The notes: a model not told the origin generated them from the letters alone. 64,000 nucleotides of DNA from Streptomyces orinoci (GCF_003121295.1 NZ_PHNC01000015.1:37589-101588), one strand, 5' to 3'. Counted from the stretch's first letter, positions 8,200 to 17,061 are shown. Program-made: numbers and translations.

Positions 8200-9531
8200 T
8201 CAGCCGGAGACCAGGCGCTGCCGGATCTGCCCGCGCACGCGCTCGGCGAGCGCGGTGAGCCGGGCGGAGAGCCCCGCCCGCGGGGCCGTCGGTGCCTCGA
8301 TGCGCCGTGACTCCGGCGGCAGTTCGGCGAGGTCGGCCAGGAGCCGCTGCCGGGCGGTGCCCAGCGGGGCGCGCTCCGCCGTACGCCTGCCGTCCGTCAT
8401 CACCGTCTTCAGCAGCGGGACGCTCCCGGCCGGCGGCCGTTCCACCGCCAGCCCGATGACGTCCGTACAACCGGGCCGCCGGAAGACCTGCTTGCGGCCC
8501 GGCGCCGTCGCCTTGGCCGAGGAGAGCTTCATCACCGGGCGGCCGTCGTACTCGACCAGTTTGTAGGCGGAGTCCAGATAGGGGGCGTCCGCCGAGGTGC
8601 CGACCCGGGTGCCGACCGCGTAGACGTCGATGGGCGCCTTGGCACGGACCAGCCGCTGCACCGCGAACTCGTCCAGACTGCCGCTGGCCACGATCCGTAC
8701 CTCGGAAAGCCCGGCCGCGTCCAGGATGGAGCGGGCCTGGAAGGCCAGAACTCCCAGGTCGCCGCTGTCCAGCCGGACGGCGCAGCCCGGGCCGAGCCCC
8801 AGCGAACGCAGCACGCGGGCGGCCGTGGCCACGCCGCTCCGGGTGTCATAGGTGTCCACCAGGTAGGTCACCGGGCCGGGGTGGGAGCGGGCGAAGGCGC
8901 GGAACGCCGCCTCCTCGGTCTCGAAGGCTTCGACATAGGAATGGGCCATGGTGCCGACCGCGGGAATGCCTTCGGCGTGGGCCGCCGCCACATTGCTCGT
9001 CCCGGCGAGCCCGGCGATCGCACTCAGCCGGGCGGCGTCATAGGCGGCGCCCGGCCCGTGCGTACGGCGCAGGGCGAAGTCCACCACCGGGTGGCCGTCG
9101 GCGGCCAGTACGCACCGGGCGTACTTGGAGGCGACGGCGGTCTGGTGGCTGACCCGGTTGAGGATGTAGCTCTCCACCAGCTGCGCCTGTGGCAGCGGCG
9201 CGGTGACCTCCAGCAGAGGTTCGCCGGCCAGCACCACCCGCCCCTCCGGTACCGCCCGGACCTCCCCGGTGAACTCAAGGCCCAGCAGCGGTGCCAGCTC
9301 CCCGGCCGGCCGCCCCAGCACCGAGGCGAAGACCTCCACGTCCTGCTGGGTCACCCGGTAGCGGTGCAGGTAGTCCAGGACCGGCTCCAGCCCCGCGGCC
9401 ACCAGGAAGCCCCGGTCCGGCGGCAGGTCGCGGACGAACAGACTGAAGGTCGCCGGGCGGGTCATGCCCTCGCGCAGATAGGACAGGGCCATGGTGACCT
9501 CGTAGAGGTCGGTGGTCATGGCGTCGGACAC
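8200..9531 (-). CDS. pncB: Nicotinate phosphoribosyltransferase
   Basis: A 443-residue enzyme that makes nicotinate mononucleotide from nicotinate and PRPP in the NAD salvage pathway. Visible signatures are TTDLYEVTMALSYL at the N-terminus, FALRRTHGPGAAYDAAR (family catalytic-His region), GTMAHSYVEAF, YLVDTYDTRSG and AVRLDSGDLG. GTG at 9531 is chosen because GGAGG lies seven bases upstream; an ATG four codons later is too far from it. It is divergent from a universal stress protein gene. M. tuberculosis PncB2 (Rv0573c) belongs to the DosR regulon, so NAD maintenance in low oxygen is a reasonable inference. The long upstream in-frame extension is not coding. Confidence 0.92.
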   Translation of the reverse strand: MSDAMTTDLYEVTMALSYLREGMTRPATFSLFVRDLPPDRGFLVAAGLEPVLDYLHRYRVTQQDVEVFASVLGRPAGELAPLLGLEFTGEVRAVPEGRVVLAGEPLLEVTAPLPQAQLVESYILNRVSHQTAVASKYARCVLAADGHPVVDFALRRTHGPGAAYDAARLSAIAGLAGTSNVAAAHAEGIPAVGTMAHSYVEAFETEEAAFRAFARSHPGPVTYLVDTYDTRSGVATAARVLRSLGLGPGCAVRLDSGDLGVLAFQARSILDAAGLSEVRIVASGSLDEFAVQRLVRAKAPIDVYAVGTRVGTSADAPYLDSAYKLVEYDGRPVMKLSSAKATAPGRKQVFRRPGCTDVIGLAVERPPAGSVPLLKTVMTDGRRTAERAPLGTARQRLLADLAELPPESRRIEAPTAPRAGLSARLTALAERVRGQIRQRLVSG

Positions 9532-10002
9532 GGGCCGCACCTCCCCGTCCCGCGGGGTCGCGCCGGTCCTGGGGCGCCCCGGTGACCGGCTGCTCGCCGA
9601 GGTATGCGTGCATGGAGAATTTTCCCTCGCCGGGCGCGGCATGTCGCGCCGAGCGGTCGTCCGCCGTCGTCGGCGCCGGACCGATGCCCTGCTCGGGGGC
9701 CGGGGGCCGGTCCGCACGGGAACGGGGCCGCCCGGCCCTGGCGGAAGGACCCGTGGCGTGGTGTGCTGGAAGTGGCGGGAGGGACCCCGCGAGGCGCGGG
9801 GCAGCGGCGTCAGGCCGTGCACCGCGCAATCAGGATCCGCGAGAAGCGGATGGGGCCCTTCCCGTCCAGCTGCCACCCCGCGCGGCGCTGCCCTCGTCCG
9901 GGGCATCTGACCCGAACGGCACTCCGGCCGTGCGTGCCCCTCCGCCTGCCGCGAGGATCGGCATGGTCCCGCGATCCCCGGTGAGGGCAACGGAGGTGGC
10001 GC
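9532..10002. other. Divergent intergenic region, pncB / universal stress protein
   Basis: A 471-base gap between divergently transcribed genes. Near 9612-9630 a rare AT-rich patch (GAGAATTTTCCC) could be part of the pncB leader. A 14-base GGGCCG/CGGCCC palindrome is listed separately. No gene is apparent. Confidence 0.5.
9725..9738. promoter_or_regulatory. Palindrome GGGCCG-CC-CGGCCC, candidate regulator site
   Basis: Two perfect six-base arms separated by two bases, in the gap between divergent pncB and a universal stress protein gene. A near-copy lies in the next divergent gap at 11976. A shared regulator is possible; no published box was matched. Confidence 0.35.
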
Positions 10003-10803
10003 GTGGTGCGACCGGTGTCCGTGGGCATCGACGGCTCCGCCGAGAGCCTGGCCGCTGCCGCCTGGGCGGGCCAGGAGGCGGCGCGGCGCGGCCTGCCGCT
10101 GCATCTGGTGTACGCCCTTGAGTGGCGGACCAGCAATCTGCAGTTCTCACCGGGGGCCTCCGCCCAGCGTGAATGGGTGGAGAGCCGGATCGAGGTGGCG
10201 CAGGAAGAGCTCAGCGAGACGCATCCGGAACTGGAGGTCGGTGTGCGGCGGCCGGCCGGTCCGCCGGCCAAGGCGCTTATCGACATCGCCGGGGAGTCGG
10301 AGGAGCTGGTGCTGGGCTCGCGCGGCCTCGGAGTACTGGAGGGCTTCCTGCTGGGGACGGTGAGCCTCACCGTGATCGCTCACGCCTCCCGGCCGGTGGT
10401 GGCGGTCCGTGAGGCCGGGACGGGCGACGGCCCGGTAGTGGTGGGACTGGGCCATGAAGGGCCGTACGGTCCGCTGCTGGACTTCGCCTTCCAGGCCGCC
10501 GCCGGCCGGGGCACCGGGGTGCAGGCGGTCGGAGCCGAACCCACCGCGCCGGCCGCGAAGGAGCGTGAGCCCTTGGCCCGGACGCTCGGTCCGTGGCGGG
10601 AGCGGTGGCCGCAGGTCGAGGTGGAGGAGCGGCTGCCTACCGGGCCCGCGGTGCGCCAACTGGTGGCCGAGGCCACGGATGCCGCCCTGCTGGTGGTGGG
10701 CCGCCGGGTGCGCAGGCCCGCCCTTGGCGTGCGGCTCGGGCCGGTGGCCCATGGCGTCCTCCACCACGCCCCGTGCCCGGTCGCGGTGGTCCCGCACGGC
10801 TGA
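10003..10803 (+). CDS. Universal stress protein, two tandem Usp domains
   Basis: A 266-residue tandem-Usp protein. The first domain begins VSVGIDGSAESLAAAAWAG and has the ATP-binding loop LGSRGLGVLEGFLLGTVS near residues 104-122. The second begins near residue 144 (VVVGLGHEGPYG) and ends with VVGRRV and HAPCPVAVV, where the nucleotide loop is less canonical. GTG at 10003 is preceded by GGAGGTG. Tandem Usp proteins of this type (for example Rv2623) are major members of the mycobacterial DosR regulon and bind ATP. It is convergent with the nitroreductase gene. Confidence 0.9.
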   Translation: MVRPVSVGIDGSAESLAAAAWAGQEAARRGLPLHLVYALEWRTSNLQFSPGASAQREWVESRIEVAQEELSETHPELEVGVRRPAGPPAKALIDIAGESEELVLGSRGLGVLEGFLLGTVSLTVIAHASRPVVAVREAGTGDGPVVVGLGHEGPYGPLLDFAFQAAAGRGTGVQAVGAEPTAPAAKEREPLARTLGPWRERWPQVEVEERLPTGPAVRQLVAEATDAALLVVGRRVRRPALGVRLGPVAHGVLHHAPCPVAVVPHG

Positions 10804-10880
10804 GCGGCCCAGGCACCTCCGGTCCATGGGCCACGCACACAAGGGGCACGGGGCGGCCGTGCCACGCCGTCGGCCGTCGG

Positions 10881-11876
10881 CTAATCCTCGGTGACCAGAA
10901 CCTCCCGCACCGGCCGGCGCGGTGTCCTCGGCCCCTTGGGGCCGTACCCCAGGCGCAGCATCATCTGGACATAACCCGCGCCGGAGGACGGATCGCGCAG
11001 TGGCCAGCGCAGATCGGGCCACTCCAGGGCCTCGGTGGAGAAGGAGGTGGCCAGGCCCTCCAAGGTGGCCAGCAGCAGGACGCGCTCCATGGCCTGGCCC
11101 GCGCACAGCCAGTCCCGCGGCCCGTCGCCGTCGGTGCTCAGCAGCGCCAGATGGGGCTCGTCCTCGAAGGCGGTCGAGCCGAAGCCGGCGGTGGGACGGC
11201 CGCCCGAGAAGTCGCGCACGGGCGCCCTGCCGCCGCGTTTGCGCGGCCCAAAGGCATAGTCCGGTACGCCGTCGGTGGCGGTATCGGCCTCGGCGGCCCC
11301 GATCCGGGTCCAGCGGGCCAGGTCCGCGTCCCGGTCGCGGTCGGTGAGGTCCCGGGCCCCGGCCTCCTCCGCGAGTTCCTCGATCCAGCGCAGATGCCAG
11401 GCGGAAGGAAAGTCCAGCATGGCCCCTTCCCGGCGCGCGGCCTCGATCAGGGCGGCCCGCAGATTGGGCCGGATCTCCGTGGGGGCGAAGGGGTACCGGC
11501 TGGTATGCCGCTCGTGGACCGCCGGATACAGCAGGGCCAAGGCCACATCACCACCGGTCGGGGCGGTGAGCCGCACGGTCGCCAGCAGGGTGCTGTCCTG
11601 CGGGTCCGGCAGGAGCGCCACCTGCGGATGACAGCCGGCGTCGGCGGCCGCGACACGCAGGTTGAACAGTGCCGCACCGCACCCCAGGTGCAGCGCGCGG
11701 GCATCGGGGTCGGCATGCGGTATGACCCGCCCGAAGTCGGCATACAGCCGGAAGGTGCCGTTGCCCCGCGAATAGCGGAACCGCCAGGGCTGCGCATTGT
11801 GCATGGAGGGGGCGGCGGTGGCGTCACGCACCAGCTCCGCCACGCGGGTTTCGTTCAATGTCGGAGGCGCGTTCAC
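10881..11876 (-). CDS. Acg-like nitroreductase-family flavoprotein
   Basis: A 331-residue protein of the Acg family, double-length nitroreductase-fold proteins that bind FMN. The N-terminus has ELVRDATAAPSMHNAQPWRF, in which HNAQPW is the typical FMN-contact segment. The central part carries AVHERHTSRYPF and the C-terminal lobe DWLCAGQAMERVLLLATLEG. M. tuberculosis Acg (Rv2032), a DosR regulon member, is also about 331 residues long. Its function there is unclear; flavin sequestration has been proposed. The start ATG at 11876 faces the CBS-BON gene across a 184-base divergent promoter region. Confidence 0.88.
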   Translation of the reverse strand: MNAPPTLNETRVAELVRDATAAPSMHNAQPWRFRYSRGNGTFRLYADFGRVIPHADPDARALHLGCGAALFNLRVAAADAGCHPQVALLPDPQDSTLLATVRLTAPTGGDVALALLYPAVHERHTSRYPFAPTEIRPNLRAALIEAARREGAMLDFPSAWHLRWIEELAEEAGARDLTDRDRDADLARWTRIGAAEADTATDGVPDYAFGPRKRGGRAPVRDFSGGRPTAGFGSTAFEDEPHLALLSTDGDGPRDWLCAGQAMERVLLLATLEGLATSFSTEALEWPDLRWPLRDPSSGAGYVQMMLRLGYGPKGPRTPRRPVREVLVTED

Positions 11877-11975
11877 CGCAGGCTCCTCTCCGGAGACGCC
11901 GGGCCCGGCCGCCGGGCTTCTTCCAGGCTCCGGCGGCCCGCCAGGTCCGGGCAGCGGCCGGGTGTCCCGGGAAGA

Positions 11976-11989
11976 GGGCCGATCGGCTC
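11976..11989. promoter_or_regulatory. Palindrome GGGCCG-AT-CGGCTC in divergent promoter
   Basis: A 14-base dyad with one mismatched pair midway between the divergent nitroreductase and CBS-BON starts. It has the same layout as the site at 9725. The location is right for a regulator controlling both genes, but binding is inferred only. Confidence 0.4.
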
Positions 11990-12060
11990 AATGCCCGATT
12001 CCGCCCAGGCTGCCATGCTAGTAAATGCGGGCAATCCCGGCGATCGAGAGGAACGCCACC

Positions 12061-12738
12061 ATGCTGCAGCATCGAACGGTCGGGGAACTCATGACCCGGA
12101 GGGTGGTCCAGGTCCGGCCGGATACCCCGTTCAAGGAAATCGTCAGAGAGCTCGCCGAGAACGATGTCACCGCCGTACCCGTGGTGACGCACGACGGGCG
12201 GGTGATCGGCGTGGTGTCCGAGGCGGATCTGATGCGCAAGTCCGCCGACCAGCCCGACCCCTTCGGCCGCGTCCCGGTCCCCAACCTTGAGGAGTGGGAG
12301 CGCGCCAAGGCGGAGGGCGCCCGCGCGGAGGAGCTGATGTCCGCGCCCCCGGTGTGTGCCCGGCCGGAGTGGAATGTGGTGGAAACCGCCCGTCTGATGG
12401 CCGTCCAGGGCGTCAAGCGCCTCCCGGTGGTCGATGAGACGGACCAGCTGGTCGGCATCATCAGCCGCGCCGACGTCCTCCGTGTCTTCCTGCGCGAGGA
12501 CGCGGCCATCCGCGCGGAGATCGACCACGATCTGCTGGAGCGCACCCTGGGCCTGGCCCCCTCGGCGGTCACGGCCGAGGTGTCGGAAGGGCAGGTGGTG
12601 CTCACCGGAACGGTCGAAGCACGCAGCATGATCCCGGTCATCGAGCGGCTCTGCCGCTCCGTGGACGGCGTGGTCTCGGTCAGGCAGCGCCTGGACTACC
12701 GGAGCGACGACACCGGCGGACGCTTCCCCGCCCCCTGA
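12061..12738 (+). CDS. CBS-pair and BON domain protein (Hrp1-like)
   Basis: A 225-residue protein with two CBS motifs (about residues 8-60, VGELMTRRVVQVRPD, and 95-150, ELMSAPPVCARPEW) followed by a BON domain (about 165-215, VTAEVSEGQVVLTGTVEAR). CBS pairs bind adenosine nucleotides; BON modules bind membranes or polymers. ATG at 12061 follows GAGAGGAAC; an in-frame ATG at 12025 lacks a ribosome site. It heads a same-strand run of stress genes to 15177. Mycobacterial Hrp1 (Rv2626c), a DosR regulon protein, has the CBS pair but no BON domain. Confidence 0.88.
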   Translation: MLQHRTVGELMTRRVVQVRPDTPFKEIVRELAENDVTAVPVVTHDGRVIGVVSEADLMRKSADQPDPFGRVPVPNLEEWERAKAEGARAEELMSAPPVCARPEWNVVETARLMAVQGVKRLPVVDETDQLVGIISRADVLRVFLREDAAIRAEIDHDLLERTLGLAPSAVTAEVSEGQVVLTGTVEARSMIPVIERLCRSVDGVVSVRQRLDYRSDDTGGRFPAP

Positions 12739-12766
12739 ACACCGGCGACACCAGGAGGTCATCGCC

Positions 12767-13642
12767 ATGGACGAGAGCGCTCCCATCACGGTCGGACTCG
12801 ACGGCTCCGCCGAGAGTCTGGCAGCCGCCCACTGGGCGGCGGACGAGGCCGCCCGGCGCGGTCTGGGGCTGTGCCTGCTGCACGCCTGGATCATGATGAC
12901 GCCCGAACCGGCCGAAAGCCTGTCCCATACCGACCCCAACTACTGGGCGAAGCGCATCATCAGCGCCGCCCGGACCGAGATCCAGCAGCGTCACCCCGAT
13001 CTGCCGATCACCGAGGAACTGGTCGCCGAGCGGCCGGATGCCGCCCTGCTGGCGGCGGCGGAGGACGCCGCCATGATCGTCCTGGGCTCACGCGGCCTGC
13101 ACCGCCTGGAGAGCTTCTTCCTCGGCGACGTCAGCCTCCAGCTCGCCGGCCGCGCCGAGTCGCCGGTGGTCCTGGTACGGGTGGCCGACGGCGAGCGGCG
13201 GCACGACGATGCTCCGCCGGGCCCCGTGGTGGTGGGAATCAGCCTCAACGGCCCCTGCGACGACCTGCTGGAGTTCGCCTTCGCCGGCGCGGCCGCCCGC
13301 CGGGCGCCGCTGCATATCGTCCATGGACGCTCGCTGCCGGTCCAGGCGTACGCGCCCTGGGGCATCGACCCCGATGTCGCCCAGGCGGTCTCCGGCGACG
13401 CCGCCCGAGAGCTGTCCGAAGCCCTGGAACCCTGGCGCACCCTGCACCCCGAGGTCTCCGTGACCCAGACCGTCCGGCTGGGCAGCCCGGCCCGTGCGGT
13501 GCTGAGCACGGCGGAGGGCGCCGGGCTGCTGGTCGTCGGACGGCGCAGGCACCACGCGGCTCTCACCCCGCGCCTGGGCAATGTCGCACAGGCATGTGTG
13601 CACCATGCGCCCTGCCCGGTCGCCGTCGTCCCGCACAACTGA
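12767..13642 (+). CDS. Universal stress protein, two tandem Usp domains
   Basis: A 291-residue tandem-Usp protein, paralogous to the one at 10003 (both begin with a segment like GLDGSAESLAAA). The first domain has the nucleotide loop VLGSRGLHRLESFFLGDVS near residues 104-122. The second starts near residue 155 (VVVGISLNGPCDDLLEFAF) and ends GRRRHH...HAPCPVAVVPHN. The start ATG follows AGGAGGTC and lies 28 bases after the CBS-BON stop, so the two are probably one operon. Stress or dormancy function is inferred from family and context. Confidence 0.9.
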   Translation: MDESAPITVGLDGSAESLAAAHWAADEAARRGLGLCLLHAWIMMTPEPAESLSHTDPNYWAKRIISAARTEIQQRHPDLPITEELVAERPDAALLAAAEDAAMIVLGSRGLHRLESFFLGDVSLQLAGRAESPVVLVRVADGERRHDDAPPGPVVVGISLNGPCDDLLEFAFAGAAARRAPLHIVHGRSLPVQAYAPWGIDPDVAQAVSGDAARELSEALEPWRTLHPEVSVTQTVRLGSPARAVLSTAEGAGLLVVGRRRHHAALTPRLGNVAQACVHHAPCPVAVVPHN

Positions 13643-13655
13643 GCCGGAGCCCCGG

Positions 13656-14339
13656 ATGAACCAGCGCACCGTCAGCGATGTGATGACCCGGACGGTCGTC
13701 GCGGTCAGCCGCGACGCCTCCTTCAAGGAGATCGCCAAGGCGCTCGCCGACTGGCACGTCAGCGCGGTGCCGGTGCTGGCGGAGGACGGCCGCGTCATCG
13801 GAGTGGTCTCGGAGGCCGACCTGCTGCCGAAGGAGGAGTTCAAGGACCGCGACCCCTCCCGGCTGGAACAGCTCCAGTACCTGGACGACCTGGCCAAGGC
13901 CGGCGGGGCGACCGCGGAGGGCCTGATGAGCGCCCCCGCGGTCACCGTCCACAGCCATGCCACCCTGGCGGAGGCCGCCCGGGCGATGGCCCGCACGGGC
14001 GTCAAACGGCTGCCTGTGGTCACTGCGGAAGGCACGCTGACCGGCATCGTCAGCCGTGCCGACCTGCTCAAGGTCTATCTGCGCGAGGACGCCGACATCG
14101 CCCGGGAGGTCCGCGAGGCCATCGCACCGCTGTTCCGCAACCAACAGCCGGCCCTGCACGTCCAGGTGGCCGAAGGCGTCGTCACCCTCTCCGGTTCACT
14201 GGCCGACACCGCGCTGGTCCCGGTGCTGGCCCGGCTGGCCCGTGCCGTGGAGGGCGTCGTCAACGTCGAACTACAGCTCAGCGCACCCGCCGGCGGGACG
14301 GGCCGGGCACGGCCGCCGGTCACCGGCCCACGGGCCTGA
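13656..14339 (+). CDS. CBS-pair and BON domain protein
   Basis: A 227-residue paralogue of the protein at 12061 with the same order: CBS motif 1 (VSDVMTRTVVAVSRD), CBS motif 2 (GLMSAPAVTVHSHATLAEAA) and a C-terminal BON domain (VQVAEGVVTLSGSLADTALV). ATG at 13656 is 14 bases after the Usp stop, suggesting translational linkage; an in-frame ATG at 13581 lies inside the Usp gene. The two CBS-BON genes flanking one Usp gene look like products of a local duplication. Confidence 0.87.
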   Translation: MNQRTVSDVMTRTVVAVSRDASFKEIAKALADWHVSAVPVLAEDGRVIGVVSEADLLPKEEFKDRDPSRLEQLQYLDDLAKAGGATAEGLMSAPAVTVHSHATLAEAARAMARTGVKRLPVVTAEGTLTGIVSRADLLKVYLREDADIAREVREAIAPLFRNQQPALHVQVAEGVVTLSGSLADTALVPVLARLARAVEGVVNVELQLSAPAGGTGRARPPVTGPRA

Positions 14340-14469
14340 CGTCCGGCCGGCGGCCGTCCAGCGCTGGCACGACACCGCCCGCTCTGCTCCCCTGGGAAGC
14401 AGCGGCCGGCCGGAGTCCCGGACCCGGTCGGCGAGAAGCAGCGGCGGCCAGCGAACGAAGGAATGGCAC

Positions 14470-15177
14470 GTGCAGGGCGAAGGCACGTCATCACCATCAC
14501 CGTCACCGTCCTCGCCGGAGGAACCGGCGAGCACGTCGCCCACGGCCGACACCATGGCCACCCGTGCGTCGCTGCGCCGGCGGCAGCTGGGCCTGAGCCG
14601 GGAGCAACTCGCCGGACGAGCCGGTATGTCGGTGGCCTATCTGCGCCAACTGGAGAAATTCAGCGGCGACTTCGACCCTGCCGCACTGATGCGTCTGGCC
14701 GCCGCCCTGGAGATGCCCTACGAGGAACTGGTCGCCGGCCGCGAGGACGCTCCGCCCGGCCAGCGGACGGCGGCGGCCCGCCCCATGCTGATGCGGCTGT
14801 CGAAACAGGAGTGCTGGGAACGGCTGGGCACCCATGGGATCGGCCGCCTGGGCCTGTCGGCGGACAGCGGCCCCCTGGTGCTCCCGGTCAACTACCTGGT
14901 CGATGCCCATACCCTCGTCTACCGCACGGACCCGGACGGCGCGGCGGCGGTGGCCGCGGGCGAGCGACTGGCCCTGGAAACCGACCACCTCGATGAGCGG
15001 ATGAGCAACGGCTGGAGCGTCCTGGTGACCGGAACCGCGGACCGCATCACCGATCCGGACGCGGTACGCGCACTCATGGAGCGGCCGGGCGCCCAGCCGT
15101 GGGCGGGCGGGGCCCGGGAGCTGTGGATCCGCATCGTCCCGAGCGAGGTGAGCGGCCGCAGGATCCGGGTTGGGTGA
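14470..15177 (+). CDS. HTH domain fused to pyridoxamine-5'-phosphate oxidase-like flavoprotein
   Basis: A 235-residue two-domain protein. After a Ser/Pro-rich start comes an Xre-type helix-turn-helix (about residues 30-85, with LGLSREQLAGRAGMSVAYL). A PPOX-like split-barrel follows (about 100-235, with LGTHGIGRLGLS, VLPVNYLVD and WSVLVTGTADRITD), a fold that binds FMN or F420. GTG at 14470 is preceded by AAGGA; ATG at 14553 is an alternative. PPOX-type proteins occur in the mycobacterial DosR regulon (for example Rv3129). A flavin-sensing regulator is an attractive idea, but DNA binding is unproven. Confidence 0.85.
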   Translation: MQGEGTSSPSPSPSSPEEPASTSPTADTMATRASLRRRQLGLSREQLAGRAGMSVAYLRQLEKFSGDFDPAALMRLAAALEMPYEELVAGREDAPPGQRTAAARPMLMRLSKQECWERLGTHGIGRLGLSADSGPLVLPVNYLVDAHTLVYRTDPDGAAAVAAGERLALETDHLDERMSNGWSVLVTGTADRITDPDAVRALMERPGAQPWAGGARELWIRIVPSEVSGRRIRVG

Positions 15178-15496
15178 CCGCTCGATGGCGGCGCGTAGGC
15201 GATCCGCAGTGCGTCCGGCACGAGGTTGAAGAGCGGTGGCCGGCCCCGCCGACGCACCACGCACATCGGCGCAGTAGCGTCCGGTCTCCGGTGGGCCTGC
15301 GTACCCATGGGCCGCCGTCACCGAAAAGCCCGGCGGCGGCCCAGGCCCGGTCCGGGTCCCGCTCGACCATGAAGAGTCCGGCGTCCGCCGGAGCCCGGAG
15401 CGCAGTCAGGGCAGTGCCCACGCCGAATCCGGTATTGCTCTCCGCGATCCGTGCTCGCCCAGCGCCAGGGTGGCGGGCAACCGGCCGAGCGGACGT
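15178..15496. other. Intergenic region with possible coding remnant
   Basis: On the minus strand around 15320-15440 a reading frame contains IAESNTGFGVGTALTALR and LFMVERDPDRAWAAAGL, which looks protein-like but has no complete start-to-stop gene. I do not recognise the family. Nothing else is apparent. Confidence 0.3.
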
Positions 15497-16045
15497 TCAA
15501 AGCCAGCTCACCCGGGCCTGGGCCGGCTGATCGTCCGTCGCCCCGGCGGGCGGGAGCGCCAGTTCTCCACGCGATACACCGTCCAGCAGCCTGCGCACCG
15601 CGTCCATGATTTCCGGCACCGCACCGGCTACCCGGGCCGGGTCGTCCGGGCCGACCTCATGACCGGCGATGCCGGCCTCCGCCAGCAGGGAACGGAAATC
15701 CGTCAGCCGCTCGCCCACCCATGTCAATGGATCGGCCGACAAGGCCTCCGCAAAGACCCGCTCCCCGGGATCCCAGCCGTGGAAGCGCGGATGGTGGTGA
15801 GCGCGGTTCAGGCTGCCGACCGGCCCCGACACCGACTCCAGCAGATCCGCTCGCCAGACCGGCCGGTCAACGACGATGGGCCGGGCGGCATAGATCGACC
15901 CCCTCAGCGGGCCCCGTTCCAGCAGACGGACTTCCAGGCGCACCCCCCGTTCCGGCCCCTCCTGCCCCGGAATCGGATCCGGGTCAATGAAGTACAAATC
16001 GCCCGCGACCACTCCAATGCGTTCGAAGCCGAAGGCATAGAGCAT
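15497..16045 (-). CDS. Conserved hypothetical protein
   Basis: A 182-residue protein of unknown function starting MLYAFGFERIGVVAGDLYF. It has an acidic, soluble composition with no membrane segment and no motif I can assign. Natural amino-acid texture and a well-formed start suggest a real gene. It lies alone between the stress island and an SDR gene, so context gives little help. Confidence 0.6.
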   Translation of the reverse strand: MLYAFGFERIGVVAGDLYFIDPDPIPGQEGPERGVRLEVRLLERGPLRGSIYAARPIVVDRPVWRADLLESVSGPVGSLNRAHHHPRFHGWDPGERVFAEALSADPLTWVGERLTDFRSLLAEAGIAGHEVGPDDPARVAGAVPEIMDAVRRLLDGVSRGELALPPAGATDDQPAQARVSWL

Positions 16046-16320
16046 GGACCCTCCCGGTGTATGGCCATTGGACTGCCGGATCGCAATCGCGAAGCATCCC
16101 TACCCGCGGCCGCCGGCCTCCGAACTGCCTGCCGTCGGGAGACGGGCAGAACGCCCGACCCAGCCCTTGCCGGGACGGTTCGCCACAGCGAAGCAGCGAT
16201 AACCCTCCTACATACTCCAGTCCGGTTTCGTGATCAGTATGGTGTTGCCCTCCCCGAGGCCCCAACGCCAGGTCGGATTCCCGCCAGCTTCTGGCGCTGG
16301 TGCCAGCAATGCTCATCGTC

Positions 16321-17061
16321 ATGAACCGACTTGAAGGAAACGTAGCGTTGATCACGGGCGGCAGCCGGGGCATCGGTGCCGCTGTTGCATTGCGGCTGGC
16401 CGAAGAGGGCGCTGACGTCGTCCTGACCTATGAGAACAGCGCGGAACGCGCCACCGAGGTGGTGGAGCAGATCAAGGCCAGAGGGCGCCGGGCACTGGCC
16501 ATCCAGGCCGACAGCGCCATCCCTGAGGCGCTCACCGCCGCGGTGGACGAGGCCGCCGCGATGTTCGGCAGACTCGACATCCTGGTCAACAACGCCGGGG
16601 TTTTCCTCGTTGGCCCACTGGAAGACCTGGGGCCGGCAGAGATCGATCGCACTCTGGCGGTGAACGTCCGGGCGCCGTTCGCAGCGTCCCAGGCGGCAGT
16701 GCGTCATATGGGCCAGGGCGGCCGCATCATCAGTATCGGCAGCAATGTCGCCGAGCGTGCGGTCTTCCCAGGACTGGCGCTGTACTCGATGAGCAAGACG
16801 GCTCTGGTCGGGATGACGAAGGGCCTGGCCCGAGAACTCGGTCCCCGTGGAGTCACCGTCAACCTGGTGCATCCCGGCCCCACCGACACAGACAGCAACC
16901 CCGCTGACGGGCCGAATGCCGAGGTGATCGCCGGCTTCACGGCTGTGGGCCGCTATGCGGAAACGGCCGAGATCGCGGCCACCGTCGCCCACCTGGCAAG
17001 CGCCGACGGCTCGTACATCACGGGCGCCTCGATCCATATCGACGGCGGCTTCACCGCCTGA
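16321..17061 (+). CDS. Short-chain dehydrogenase/reductase, 3-oxoacyl-ACP reductase-like
   Basis: A 246-residue classical SDR that reduces or oxidises a carbonyl/alcohol with NAD(P). It has the Rossmann motif TGGSRGIG, NNAGVFLVG, the catalytic Ser in IISIGSN, and the YSMSK Tyr-Lys pair around residues 155-159. The C-terminus SYITGASIHIDGG is typical. ATG at 16321 fits the family N-terminus; an ATG at 16300 adds seven residues. Substrate is unknown. It lies just upstream of an IS701-type remnant. Confidence 0.9.
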   Translation: MNRLEGNVALITGGSRGIGAAVALRLAEEGADVVLTYENSAERATEVVEQIKARGRRALAIQADSAIPEALTAAVDEAAAMFGRLDILVNNAGVFLVGPLEDLGPAEIDRTLAVNVRAPFAASQAAVRHMGQGGRIISIGSNVAERAVFPGLALYSMSKTALVGMTKGLARELGPRGVTVNLVHPGPTDTDSNPADGPNAEVIAGFTAVGRYAETAEIAATVAHLASADGSYITGASIHIDGGFTA

